Below are positions 1-5,164 of a DNA stretch of 6,900 nucleotides, piece after piece; within the stretch, counting starts at the first letter, position 1; each line of letters begins with the position of its first letter. Location of the stretch: the NCBI GenBank assembly GCA_026398285.1, contig JAPLTI010000275.1:1-6900 (forward strand), read 5' to 3'. Made by a program: the position numbers and the translations under genes. A model generated the notes under the pieces. It saw only the letters and a list, made by a program, of their open reading frames with translations. It had not been told where the DNA came from and searched no databases. Origin of the DNA: Verrucomicrobiota bacterium. GTDB taxonomy: Bacteria > Verrucomicrobiota > Verrucomicrobiia > Chthoniobacterales > Terrimicrobiaceae.

Positions 1-475
1 AAATCCATCCGATCCCGTTACAGGCGGCAGCGAGATTGATCCGCGTGGCAGCGAAGTCGGGCGCTCCCAGAACCGTGGTGTAGGGATTCGCCACCGCTTC
101 CAAAAAAGTGAGGCCCGCAGCGATCAAACAGACACCGAGCAGGAAGGCCCAGAACTGAGCAATCTGAGTCGCTGGAATAAACCACAAACCTCCCACAGCC
201 ACCATGAGAAGTCCGGCAATGATGCCGCCACGATAGCCAAGTTTCGTCGCCAGCCAACCAGCCGGGAGGGACATGAGAAAATAGCCGAGGTAGTGGGCAA
301 ACTGAACCCAGGCAGACTGGGCCAAAGAGAGGTGCAACTCCTCCTGAAAATGCTTGTCCATGACATCGATCATGCCGTTGCAGAAGCCCCACAAGAGGAA
401 GAGGGAGCTAACCAAAGCAAAGGTCACAAAGTGATTGCAGCCATCAGCGGTGCGAAAGAGGGAAGGCTTGTTCAT
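1..475 (-). CDS. FucP-like MFS sugar permease, N-terminal part (runs off the window)
   Basis: Only the first 158 codons are inside the window, and the frame stays open to the left edge. The product resembles the FucP/FHS branch of the major facilitator superfamily, inner-membrane H+ symporters for L-fucose and related sugars. After a short polar start (MNKPSLFRTADGCNHF) comes a first helix containing FALVSSLFLLWGFCNGMIDV, with the family's WGFxNGxxD signature. Next is a stretch with AQSAWVQFAHYLGYF and LPAGWLATKLGYRGGI, a GW-A-KLGY loop between helices 2 and 3. Two further helices follow, the last with LTFLEAVANPYTTVLG, whose FLE-ANPY motif is typical of FucP. ATG at 475 fits the family N-terminus; no Shine-Dalgarno is visible, only T-rich sequence. 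It is divergent from the isomerase at 651. The exact sugar cannot be told from this half, so no symbol is given. Confidence 0.88.
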   Translation of the reverse strand, partial: MNKPSLFRTADGCNHFVTFALVSSLFLLWGFCNGMIDVMDKHFQEELHLSLAQSAWVQFAHYLGYFLMSLPAGWLATKLGYRGGIIAGLLMVAVGGLWFIPATQIAQFWAFLLGVCLIAAGLTFLEAVANPYTTVLGAPDFAATRINLAAACNGIGWI

Positions 476-601
476 AAAAAAGGGGAAATAATCGAGGCGC
501 GAAAGTTGTCGGGCTTTTCCAATATTGGCGAGCCGTTTTTTCAGGCCACTCCCGTCGCAACTCCGCTTTCCGGCATATCCCATAGCCGCATTCCAGAGAT
601 G

Positions 602-641
602 CAACTTGCAGTTGAGATTCCTCTTTCAATGGTCATATTCT
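602..641 (+). promoter_or_regulatory. Candidate promoter of the isomerase gene with a small palindrome over the -35
   Basis: TTGAGA (612-617) and TATTCT (636-641) are separated by 18 bases, and the -10-like hexamer ends 9 bases before the ATG at 651. Transcription would then begin about 2-3 bases before the start codon, giving an essentially leaderless mRNA. No Shine-Dalgarno is seen (the bases before ATG are TGGTTTCCTT). A perfect 13-base inverted repeat, CAACT-TGC-AGTTG, lies at 602-614 and overlaps the -35, so it could be an operator. This is a match by eye only. Confidence 0.3.
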
Positions 642-650
642 GGTTTCCTT

Positions 651-1226
651 ATGAAACGAATTTTCTCAGCCCTGCTTCTCGGTTTGACAATCACCGCCCA
701 CTCGGCGACAGACACAGCCTCCATGCAAGACATCCGCATCATCGTTAACACCAACAAAGGCCCTATTGAGGCCACTCTTAAACCTTCGGCAGCACCAGTA
801 ACCGTGGCGAATTTCCTGAACCTCGCCAAACGCGGCTACTACAATGGCATCACCTTCCACCGCGTGATTCCGCAGTTTATGATCCAAGGCGGCGACCCAA
901 CCGGCACTGGCCGTGGAGGTCCAGGCTACCGCTTCGAGGACGAGGTCAAATCCGGTCTGATGCACGACAAGCCTGGCATCTTCTCCATGGCGAATGCAGG
1001 CCCAGGAACAAACGGCAGCCAGTTTTTCATCACCCATGTGCCCACTCCTCACTTGGACGGACGCCACACGGTCTTTGGAGTCACCACGAAGGGCCAAGAT
1101 GTGATCGACTCGATCCGCATGGGCGACACAATTGAGAAGATCGAAATCCTCGATCCCACAGAAGCGCTCTTCGCAGCCGAGAAAAAACGCATCGACGAGT
1201 GGAATGCTGTTCTAGACAAGCAATAG
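651..1226 (+). CDS. Cyclophilin-type peptidyl-prolyl cis-trans isomerase, exported
   Basis: The 191-residue protein is a single-domain cyclophilin that catalyses cis-trans isomerisation of X-Pro bonds during protein folding. Residues 1-19 look like a Sec signal peptide: KR, then a hydrophobic core, then AHSA at the cleavage point, so it probably acts outside the cytoplasm. The catalytic signature is complete. FHRVIPQFMIQGGD carries Arg71, Phe76, Met77 and Gln79; SMANAGPGTNGSQFF carries Ala114, Asn115, Gln124 and Phe126; HLDGRHTVFG carries Leu135 and His139. The Trp that binds cyclosporin in eukaryotic cyclophilin A is His134 here, as is common in bacteria. A short charged C-terminal tail (FAAEKKRIDEW) follows the domain. 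The start at 651 is chosen because it supplies the signal peptide. The frame is open further upstream, but that sequence has no export signal. An internal ATG at 723 would give a cytoplasmic form. Confidence 0.93.
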   Translation: MKRIFSALLLGLTITAHSATDTASMQDIRIIVNTNKGPIEATLKPSAAPVTVANFLNLAKRGYYNGITFHRVIPQFMIQGGDPTGTGRGGPGYRFEDEVKSGLMHDKPGIFSMANAGPGTNGSQFFITHVPTPHLDGRHTVFGVTTKGQDVIDSIRMGDTIEKIEILDPTEALFAAEKKRIDEWNAVLDKQ

Positions 1227-1252
1227 TTCGCACAAAACGCTTCTTTCAAAAC

Positions 1253-1287
1253 AAAGGCGGAGGTCTACGGATCTCCGCCTTTTTCGT
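1253..1287 (+). terminator. Intrinsic terminator after the isomerase gene
   Basis: A 12-base-pair stem pairs 1253-1264 (AAAGGCGGAGGT) with 1271-1282 (ATCTCCGCCTTT), with one G-T wobble and a 6-base loop. It continues into a T-rich run. It begins 27 bases after the isomerase stop codon, at the expected place and orientation. Confidence 0.85.
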
Positions 1288-1293
1288 TTCATG

Positions 1294-1319
1294 GGAACCG
1301 GGCGGGCGGGGTTCCGCTT
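1294..1319. repeat. GC-rich inverted repeat before repeat R1
   Basis: GGAACC (1294-1299) and GGTTCC (1310-1315) can pair around a G-rich 10-base loop. GTTCC at 1311-1315 can alternatively pair with a second GGAAC just downstream (about 1323-1327). The position is between the terminator and R1, with no gene in either frame. The role is unknown; it may be part of another dispersed element, but only one copy is present here. Confidence 0.3.
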
Positions 1320-1370
1320 CGTGGGAACGCAGAGGTCCTACTCGGCCCGACGCTCATCACAAACGATGAA

Positions 1371-1451
1371 GATTTGAACCACGAATTTACCGAATCAACA
1401 CGAATGATACCGATAATAGAATTCTCCATCGAAGCCGCTTCCTATTCGTGA
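1371..1451 (+). repeat. Dispersed palindromic repeat, copy R1 (right arm missing)
   Basis: This copy carries the left arm ATTTGAACCACGAAT, the inner word AACACGAATGAT, the core, and the first part of the right arm up to CCTATTCGTGAA. It matches R2 at 3083-3163 with about ten differences by eye. Full copies continue with ATTCGTTCTACTCGTGGTTA, but R1 instead switches to AAATTGCGCC. From that point the sequence is a reading frame resembling the end of a DUF6883 gene. R1 also lacks the 120-base left extension found in R2 and R3. Confidence 0.75.
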
Positions 1452-1586
1452 AAAATTGCGCCTGATTCATGCGCGGCTTTGCAAGGTCCCGATGGCCCTC
1501 GCTTGCAGATGGTTTCCATTTGGGCTACCAAAAAAGCAGCGCCTCCCGCCCCCCCCTTCATCGCATTGTATCCCGACAAACCATGA
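1452..1586 (+). pseudogene. DUF6883-like gene, C-terminal remnant
   Basis: An open frame of 44 codons ends in TGA at 1584-1586, and that stop overlaps the ATG of the next gene (ATGA). Its product includes ALQGPDGPRLQMVSIWATKK and ends PPFIALYPDKP. This fits the C-terminal end I remember for DUF6883 proteins (roughly G-L-x-x-PDG-R, a VW strand, then PRxVTAYP). DUF6883 is a small domain often encoded directly before DUF4926, and the function of the pair is unproven but toxin-antitoxin-like. The upstream part of the domain is absent: the frame is closed by a TGA at 1449-1451 inside repeat R1, and there is no plausible start. I therefore read it as truncated by a deletion at the repeat edge. The family assignment rests on recalled pattern, not on a search. 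Confidence 0.45.
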
Positions 1587-1825
1587 AATACCCACTCTTC
1601 ACCCGCGTTGCGCTCGCCGATGACCTGCCGAAGGAAAATCTCCTTTGCGGCGATTTGGCGACCATTCTCGAATACTACGCGGGAAGTGCAGGCCAAGAAC
1701 CAGGCTACGAGTTGGAGATTTTCAATGCAGTGGGAGATACCTTCGCCGTGGTCACCGTCCGCGAATCCCAGATCAAATCCCTGAGGAATGACGAACTCCT
1801 TAGCGTCCGCCCCCCCATCGCCTGA
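1583..1825 (+). CDS. DUF4926 domain protein
   Basis: This 80-residue protein matches the DUF4926 pattern: KYPLFTRVALADDLPKENLL, then GDLATILEYY, then GYELEIFNAVGDTFAVVTV, then a short variable tail. The charged and glycine positions suggest a small beta-rich SH3-like fold, although I know of no demonstrated activity. ATG at 1583 begins the conserved domain and overlaps the stop of the DUF6883 remnant by four bases, so the two were a translationally coupled pair. A longer frame reaches 1469, but its extra residues are unlike the family. If DUF6883 and DUF4926 form a toxin-antitoxin or toxin-immunity pair, this is the surviving partner. With the upstream gene headless, its expression is uncertain, and it may now be an orphan. 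Confidence 0.75.
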   Translation: MKYPLFTRVALADDLPKENLLCGDLATILEYYAGSAGQEPGYELEIFNAVGDTFAVVTVRESQIKSLRNDELLSVRPPIA

Positions 1826-1863
1826 GCTGGGTTTCAAACGCTCAAGGCCACTGAGACAGCTCA
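1823..1863. repeat. Nested inverted repeat over the DUF4926 stop codon
   Basis: TGAGCTG (1823-1829) and CAGCTCA (1857-1863) are perfect complements, with an inner CTCA/TGAG pair at 1841-1844 and 1852-1855. The structure includes the DUF4926 stop codon. No T tract follows, so it is not a standard terminator; a 3' stabiliser or weak terminator is possible. Confidence 0.25.
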
Positions 1864-1897
1864 TGAGAGGAGTGCACTTTAGTGAAATGGCGGTTGT

Positions 1898-1925
1898 TTG
1901 ACAGCGATGCGTTTGTGACAACAAT
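1898..1925 (+). promoter_or_regulatory. Candidate promoter of the ADP-ribosylglycohydrolase-family gene
   Basis: A perfect TTGACA (1898-1903) is followed after 16 bases by AACAAT (1920-1925), which shares four of six positions with the -10 consensus. The predicted start of transcription falls at about 1932-1933, on the ATG itself. This supports 1933 as the start over the GTG at 1882, which would be untranscribed from this promoter. Confidence 0.35.
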
Positions 1926-1932
1926 AAGGGCA

Positions 1933-2901
1933 ATGAATGATAAAGGACGCGATCGGGTTGAAGGAATGATTTGGGGTCAATTTCTGGGAGATGCCATGTG
2001 CTTGGGCACTCATTGGATTTACAATTTGGAAGATCTGAGGACTTTTTACCCCGATTTAAAGGGCTTCGAGCAGCCGCGGGCCGGCCACTACCATGCTGGG
2101 AAGAAGCCTGGCGAACTCACCCATTATGGCGAGGCAGCACTCGTGTTGCTCGAATCGGTTGCAGAAAACGGTGGCTTGGACATCGCGGATTATGGTCAGC
2201 GATTTTTCAGTCATTTTGCCTCCCCCGACTATCGCGGTTACTTGGATTCCGCAACGCGGGGCACGATTGAAAATGCGAAACTCGATGCCGCTGGATTGCC
2301 ACCCGAGAGTTTCAATTACCAAGCCGGTGCGGATGACGATCAACTTGCGACGGCCACGAGTCTGGCCCCGGTGGTCGCCCGTTACTGGAATTCCCCCGAT
2401 CTGGCTCAGCAAGTGGAGCGTGTCACCCGCGTCCGCCAAAACCATCCACGAAGTGTCGCTTACATGCAGGTGTATGCGCAGATCCTGGTCGAGCTATTAG
2501 CCGGGACAGACCTGCACAGCGCGATCCACCGAGTGCAGGAAAGCGCCGGGAAAAGTCCCGAATTCGGCGACGAGCTGGCACAGCGGTTTAAGGATGTGTT
2601 CGAGCGCAAGCACTTGAGCACGACCGAAGCCACTGCGCAGCTAGGCCAATCCTGCCCGTTGAAAAACAGTTTTCCATCCGCGCTGCTAGCCGTGGTGCAG
2701 ACGCCTGACGATTTTGCAGAAACTCTTTTGCGTGTGCTTGCGGCTGGAGGTGACAACGCAGGCCGCGCCGCGATCGCCGGAGCCATGCTGGGTGCCCACC
2801 TGGGCTGCAGCGCCATCCCAGACTCCCTGCGCCAGCAACTCGTCGCCAAAGACCGCATCGCCAAAGCGGTGGCGATGATTCTTGAGTCGATGAGTTCTTA
2901 G
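1933..2901 (+). CDS. ADP-ribosylglycohydrolase (ARH/DraG) superfamily protein with altered metal site
   Basis: The 322-residue protein has the all-helical ARH fold signatures. The N-terminal EGMIWGQFLGDAMCLGTHW (residues 10-28) corresponds to the family's G-GxxxGDAxG helix. LTHYGE (62-67) sits where DraG enzymes carry the metal-binding T-D-D-T. GADDDQLAT (132-140) is a middle acidic motif, and GGDNAGRAAIAGAMLG (272-287) stands where GGDTDT-AAIAGA is usual. ARH enzymes use two Mg ions to remove ADP-ribose from proteins or nucleic acids, but here the first metal ligand pair is gone and the last is reduced to one Asp. It may therefore hydrolyse something else or be non-catalytic, as in J1-crystallin-like members. 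ATG 1933 is preferred because the family starts just before this helix. A GTG at 1882 with GAGAGGAG upstream is the alternative. It stands alone, with no obvious partner gene. Confidence 0.85.
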   Translation: MNDKGRDRVEGMIWGQFLGDAMCLGTHWIYNLEDLRTFYPDLKGFEQPRAGHYHAGKKPGELTHYGEAALVLLESVAENGGLDIADYGQRFFSHFASPDYRGYLDSATRGTIENAKLDAAGLPPESFNYQAGADDDQLATATSLAPVVARYWNSPDLAQQVERVTRVRQNHPRSVAYMQVYAQILVELLAGTDLHSAIHRVQESAGKSPEFGDELAQRFKDVFERKHLSTTEATAQLGQSCPLKNSFPSALLAVVQTPDDFAETLLRVLAAGGDNAGRAAIAGAMLGAHLGCSAIPDSLRQQLVAKDRIAKAVAMILESMSS

Positions 2902-2962
2902 AAAGTGCCCGTGGAGTGAAGACCCTCAGGTCTCTAGCCGTAAAATATGTCAATGTGTGGGA
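2902..2962. other. Short spacer between the ARH-family gene and repeat R2
   Basis: It holds only a five-base-pair hairpin, AGACC-CTCA-GGTCT (2920-2933), without a T tract. Together with R2 and the spacer at 3187-3419 it makes up a stretch of just over 500 bases with no convincing gene. Confidence 0.4.
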
Positions 2963-3186
2963 CTGCCCCCCCCACCCTGGAGGGCGCTGCTCCATCAGTG
3001 CCGTGGAAAATATTCTTCCAGCATCCCAAACAGGCAAGCCCTCACAGCGAAGCCAGCCCTGCGTGGCTGCCCGTGCACTAATCATTTGAACCACGAATTT
3101 ACCGAAACAACACGAATGATACCGATAAAGAAATTCTCCGGCAAAGCAGCTCCCTATTCGTGAATATTCGTTCTACTCGTGGTTAA
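2963..3186 (+). repeat. Dispersed repeat, long copy R2
   Basis: This copy matches R3 over about 220 bases, roughly 88-90 percent identical by eye; the only length difference is a C run of 8 against 6. The left part (2963-3084) contains GGAGGGCGCTGCTCC and a short hairpin, AGCCA-8 bases-TGGCT, whose stem is kept in R3 while the loop differs. The right part (3089-3184, 96 bases) is an imperfect palindrome running from AACCACGAAT to TACTCGTGGTT. Frames crossing it on both strands encode similar peptides in R2 and R3, but these are a by-product of the repeat. Confidence 0.9.
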
Positions 3187-3419
3187 AGAAATCCCATTGG
3201 TCAGGACCGCTGTTGATCTTTGAATGACCGTGGCTTTCTGGGGCCATCTCGGCCACCGCCCGCTGTCACAGGTTCAGCTTTCCCATCGTGCCTCATGCAT
3301 GCGGGATTCAGACGCATCGCTCCAGATCAAGACACCGGCAGGAATTTGAACGAGCTTTGGATTCATCTTATTAAAAACTCCACAACGGCGCTCCGAGTGC
3401 AGCACCCCAAATTTGAAAG
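3187..3419. other. Non-coding spacer between R2 and the MazF module
   Basis: No convincing gene is seen. A 67-codon open frame starting at 3220 has no family resemblance, no ribosome-binding site and a composition expected of chance. The right end (about 3390-3418, GAGTGCAGCACCCCAAATTTG) reminds me of another dispersed element seen in Verrucomicrobiota, but only one copy is here, so this cannot be supported from the window. Confidence 0.4.
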
Positions 3420-3758
3420 CTAGATTTCTCCACGCACCACTTGGCAAACAGCGTGGCGGATATCCGAAAGTTTGCGTTCCGTGATTTTCCCCGCCCGACG
3501 CCTCACGATCCCCTTGCTCGCAGTCACAAGCCTTTGCGGCAAAAGATAACTCTGCCTGGGCAGCGCCCCTTCGCAGAAATCCGCTTCGTCAACGCGAATG
3601 AGATGCCTGTGAGTGAAAGGCTTGCTGGTGATCTGGCAAAGAAGCACATCTCCCCGATCCAACGATGCCAAGACAAGTGCGGGGCGGACTTTTTGGCTGG
3701 TCAAATCCGTGAAAGGGAATGGCACGACCACCACATCGCCTGCTACAAGTCCTTCCAT
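3420..3758 (-). CDS. MazF/PemK-family toxin (mRNA endoribonuclease)
   Basis: The 112-residue product matches the MazF/PemK type II toxin family, sequence-specific ribonucleases that cleave mRNA or other RNA to arrest growth until bound by their antitoxin. The N-terminal AGDVVVVPFPFTDLTSQKVR followed by PALVLA is the hallmark beta-barrel segment. It contains Arg25, equivalent to the catalytic arginine after the K-x-R-P turn. CQITSKP supplies Thr44, the second conserved catalytic position. The C-terminal helix GKITERKLSDIRHAVCQVV also fits, and the length is normal. The start at 3758 lies inside the end of the antitoxin gene (16-base overlap), so translation is probably coupled, and both catalytic residues are kept. 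I see no damage, so the module may be active. No symbol is given because several MazF subfamilies pair with DUF2281 antitoxins. Confidence 0.92.
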   Translation of the reverse strand: MEGLVAGDVVVVPFPFTDLTSQKVRPALVLASLDRGDVLLCQITSKPFTHRHLIRVDEADFCEGALPRQSYLLPQRLVTASKGIVRRRAGKITERKLSDIRHAVCQVVRGEI

Positions 3759-3943
3759 GCCTCATCCTCCTCGGGGGAAGACCAATCTTCCGCCCAAGCC
3801 GTCTGGGCCAAGGGCAACAAGGATTCCCCGCTCGGCGCTGACGCAGCATGACGGCTTTTCAAAAAAGCTAAAAAATCCAGAACCTCTCGGCGCGTTTCCT
3901 CTGGCACGCTCTCCAGTTCGGCAAGCAGCATCGCAGATGACAT
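3743..3943 (-). CDS. DUF2281-type antitoxin of the MazF toxin
   Basis: This 66-residue acidic protein is encoded just before the MazF-like toxin. Its N-terminal MSSAMLLAELESVPEE, then RREVLDFLAFLKSR, matches the DUF2281 pattern of an L-x-x-LPEE-x-EVLDF-x-FLK helix pair. Its C-terminus, DWSSPEEDEAWKDL, is the short tail typical of these antitoxins and probably the segment that covers the toxin. The frame is open further upstream to 3970, but the added MRGSVFFNF is unlike the family, so ATG 3943 is chosen. The stop codon lies 16 bases inside the toxin gene, giving the classic antitoxin-first overlapping operon. Such antitoxins usually repress their own operon. I see no clear DNA-binding domain in this one, so that is uncertain. 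Confidence 0.87.
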   Translation of the reverse strand: MSSAMLLAELESVPEETRREVLDFLAFLKSRHAASAPSGESLLPLAQTAWAEDWSSPEEDEAWKDL

Positions 3944-3951
3944 AAAATTAA

Positions 3952-3978
3952 AAAATACCGACCCACGCACATCGTCAA
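3952..3978 (-). promoter_or_regulatory. Candidate promoter of the antitoxin-toxin operon
   Basis: Reading the minus strand, TTGACG (3978-3973) and TATTTT (3957-3952) are separated by 15 bases, short of the ideal 17. The -10-like hexamer ends 8 bases before the ATG at 3943, and no Shine-Dalgarno is present (TTAATTTT precedes ATG). A nearly leaderless mRNA is implied. Confidence 0.3.
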
Positions 3979-4071
3979 GGGAAACCTCCGGAATTCATCG
4001 AGTGTCTAGAGCAGGGAGGCGTTGTAGCGGCAAGTCTCTATGACCTCCGGACATCTCCTCGATCCACGCCT

Positions 4072-4292
4072 CTGCCCCCCACCTTGGAGGGCGCTGCTCC
4101 GTGAGCGCCGTAGAAATTATTCTTCCGGCATCCCAAACCGGCAAGCCCTCACAGCAAAGCCAGCCCAGCTTGGCTGCCCGTTCACTAATCATTTGAACCA
4201 CGAATTTTCCGAATCAACACGCATGATTCCGACAACGAAACTCTCCGGCGAAGCCGCTCCCTATTCGTGAATATTCGTTCTACTCGTGGTTA
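4072..4292 (+). repeat. Dispersed repeat, long copy R3
   Basis: This is the partner of R2 in the same orientation. It has the left extension at 4072-4195, including the hairpin AGCCA-GCCCAGCT-TGGCT, and the 96-base palindrome at 4196-4291 from AACCACGAAT to TACTCGTGGTT. The right arm is identical to that of R2 through TATTCGTGAATATTCG and on to GGTTA; similarity stops right after it. R2 and R3 are direct repeats flanking the MazF module. With the short spacer at 3979-4071 it fills a gene-free gap of about 420 bases between 3944 and 4365. Confidence 0.9.
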
Positions 4293-4327
4293 TGACTTGG
4301 TGACTACCGAATGGCACATTTTGAGAT

Positions 4328-4356
4328 TTGATGAACGATGAGGGATGGCATATTTT
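4328..4356 (+). promoter_or_regulatory. Candidate promoter of the UPF0175/PIN module
   Basis: TTGATG (4328-4333) and TATTTT (4351-4356) have the ideal 17-base spacing, and the -10-like hexamer ends 9 bases before the ATG at 4366. Transcription would start within about 3 bases of the start codon. No Shine-Dalgarno is seen (CATTAAGCT precedes ATG). Confidence 0.4.
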
Positions 4357-4365
4357 CATTAAGCT

Positions 4366-4638
4366 ATGACTCTGACCGTGGATATACCTGATGATCTGGC
4401 AGCCGACCTGGGCGCGGGATTCCAGAATCTCGGCCATGCTGCTCTTGAGGCTTTGGCGGCGGAAGCATTTTCCAAAGAAGTGCTCTCGCTGGAGCAGATC
4501 AGGAGAATGCTGGCGTTGGGTTCGCTCTGGGAGGCGCAGGCGATGCTGAGTAGGCATGGTATGTGGCCCGACCAATCGGCAGAGGAAATCTTAGCCGATG
4601 CCCGCCGGTCGTTTGATTTCCGACACGCCATCCCGTGA
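4366..4638 (+). CDS. UPF0175-family antitoxin
   Basis: The 90-residue protein matches UPF0175, small VapB-like antitoxins usually encoded just before a DUF3368 PIN-domain toxin. It opens with a short strand and turn, MTLTVDIPDDLAADLG, resembling the DNA-contacting start of ribbon-type antitoxins. The conserved helical core follows: HAALEALAAEAFSKEVLSLE, then QIRRMLALGSLWEAQAMLSR, then HG. The last third (EEILADARRSFDF) is the usual acidic and basic tail. Its stop codon overlaps the GTG that opens the toxin gene (GTGA at 4635-4638), so the two genes were translationally coupled. The gene itself shows no damage. Since the toxin is frameshifted, this antitoxin may be an orphan. Confidence 0.88.
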   Translation: MTLTVDIPDDLAADLGAGFQNLGHAALEALAAEAFSKEVLSLEQIRRMLALGSLWEAQAMLSRHGMWPDQSAEEILADARRSFDFRHAIP

Positions 4639-5134
4639 TCGTCGTCAGTGACACTCCGTGCTGTCCTGTCTGTCCGAGATCGGTGAGTTGGATTTGCTCC
4701 GCAGGCTTTATGGCAAAGTGACCATTACGGAAACAATCCGTAAAAAAGCTATCCACTCGAGTGCTCCTGAATCCTTGAGTCTTCTACTTCTGAAGATGCC
4801 CGATTGGATCTCGGTGGTTCCGGACGCGTCGTCCTATCTTGAAGAAACGGGAGCCTTGGATGCTGGGGAAGCCTCCGCCATCACGCTCGCATGGCAATTC
4901 CGAGATTCCAGCTTGCTGATTCTTGATGAAAAACGGGGTCGAAAGGTGGCGACCGCACTGGGTTTGCAAATCACCGGAACGGCGGGTCTTTTGACGGATG
5001 CCGCTGCGGCAGGCCTGGTCGATTTTGAAGATGTTTTTTTGCGTTTGTCGAAAACGGCATTTCGCTTGAGTGATCAAGTGGTCGAGACTCTGCGCCAGAG
5101 TGTGAGCAAACACCGTCCGCCTGCGGAGGGATAG
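4635..5134 (+). pseudogene. DUF3368 PIN-domain toxin, broken by a one-base frameshift
   Basis: PIN toxins of the DUF3368 group are Mg-dependent ribonucleases neutralised by UPF0175 partners. The N-terminal signature VIVVSDT, with the first catalytic Asp at residue 6, is read from GTG 4635. After ACT (4653-4655) the frame is lost and ends at TGA 4719-4721, giving 28 residues. The rest of the domain lies in another frame beginning GTG 4658: VLSCLSEIGELDLLRRLYGK, then LDAGEASAITLAW, LLILDEKRGRKVATALGL and ITGTAGLLTDAA. Adding one base, so that CC becomes TCC, would restore SDTSVLSCLSEIGEL and a normal protein of about 166 residues. The downstream piece alone (158 residues) lacks the catalytic Asp. 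A second conserved acidic position, usually in PEAVYEE, reads TETIRKK here, which hints at prior decay. A sequencing error cannot be excluded. Confidence 0.82.
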
Positions 5135-5164
5135 TAGGAATCGAGGGTTCATCACAAGACTCAC

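Noticed and set aside
2588..3094. Minus-strand open frame of 168 codons overlapping the ARH-family gene and R2
   Set aside because: It is antisense to a well-supported gene, and its N-terminal part is simply the translation of repeat R2; a similar peptide appears from R3 at 3995-4201. This is a repeat by-product, not a conserved protein.
3089..3184. The palindromic repeats as integron attC sites in a cassette array
   Set aside because: The same-orientation palindromes between toxin-antitoxin modules are suggestive, but the ends do not fit the attC core rules: the right end reads GTTAAAG or GTTATGA rather than GTTRRRY, and the left end ATTTGAAC has an extra G against RYYYAAC. The MazF module is reversed, modules carry their own promoters, and no integrase is present.
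3220..3423. 67-codon open frame on the plus strand upstream of the MazF gene end
   Set aside because: No family resemblance, no start signal, and low-complexity chance-like composition in a spacer.
2963..4292. R2 and R3 as ends of a composite transposon
   Set aside because: No transposase or recombinase is encoded between or beside them, and I see no target-site duplication at their outer edges.
4650..4725. Programmed ribosomal frameshift in the PIN toxin
   Set aside because: The junction GACACTCCGTG has no slippery heptamer and no obvious stimulatory stem or internal Shine-Dalgarno, so a simple deletion or read error is the better explanation.
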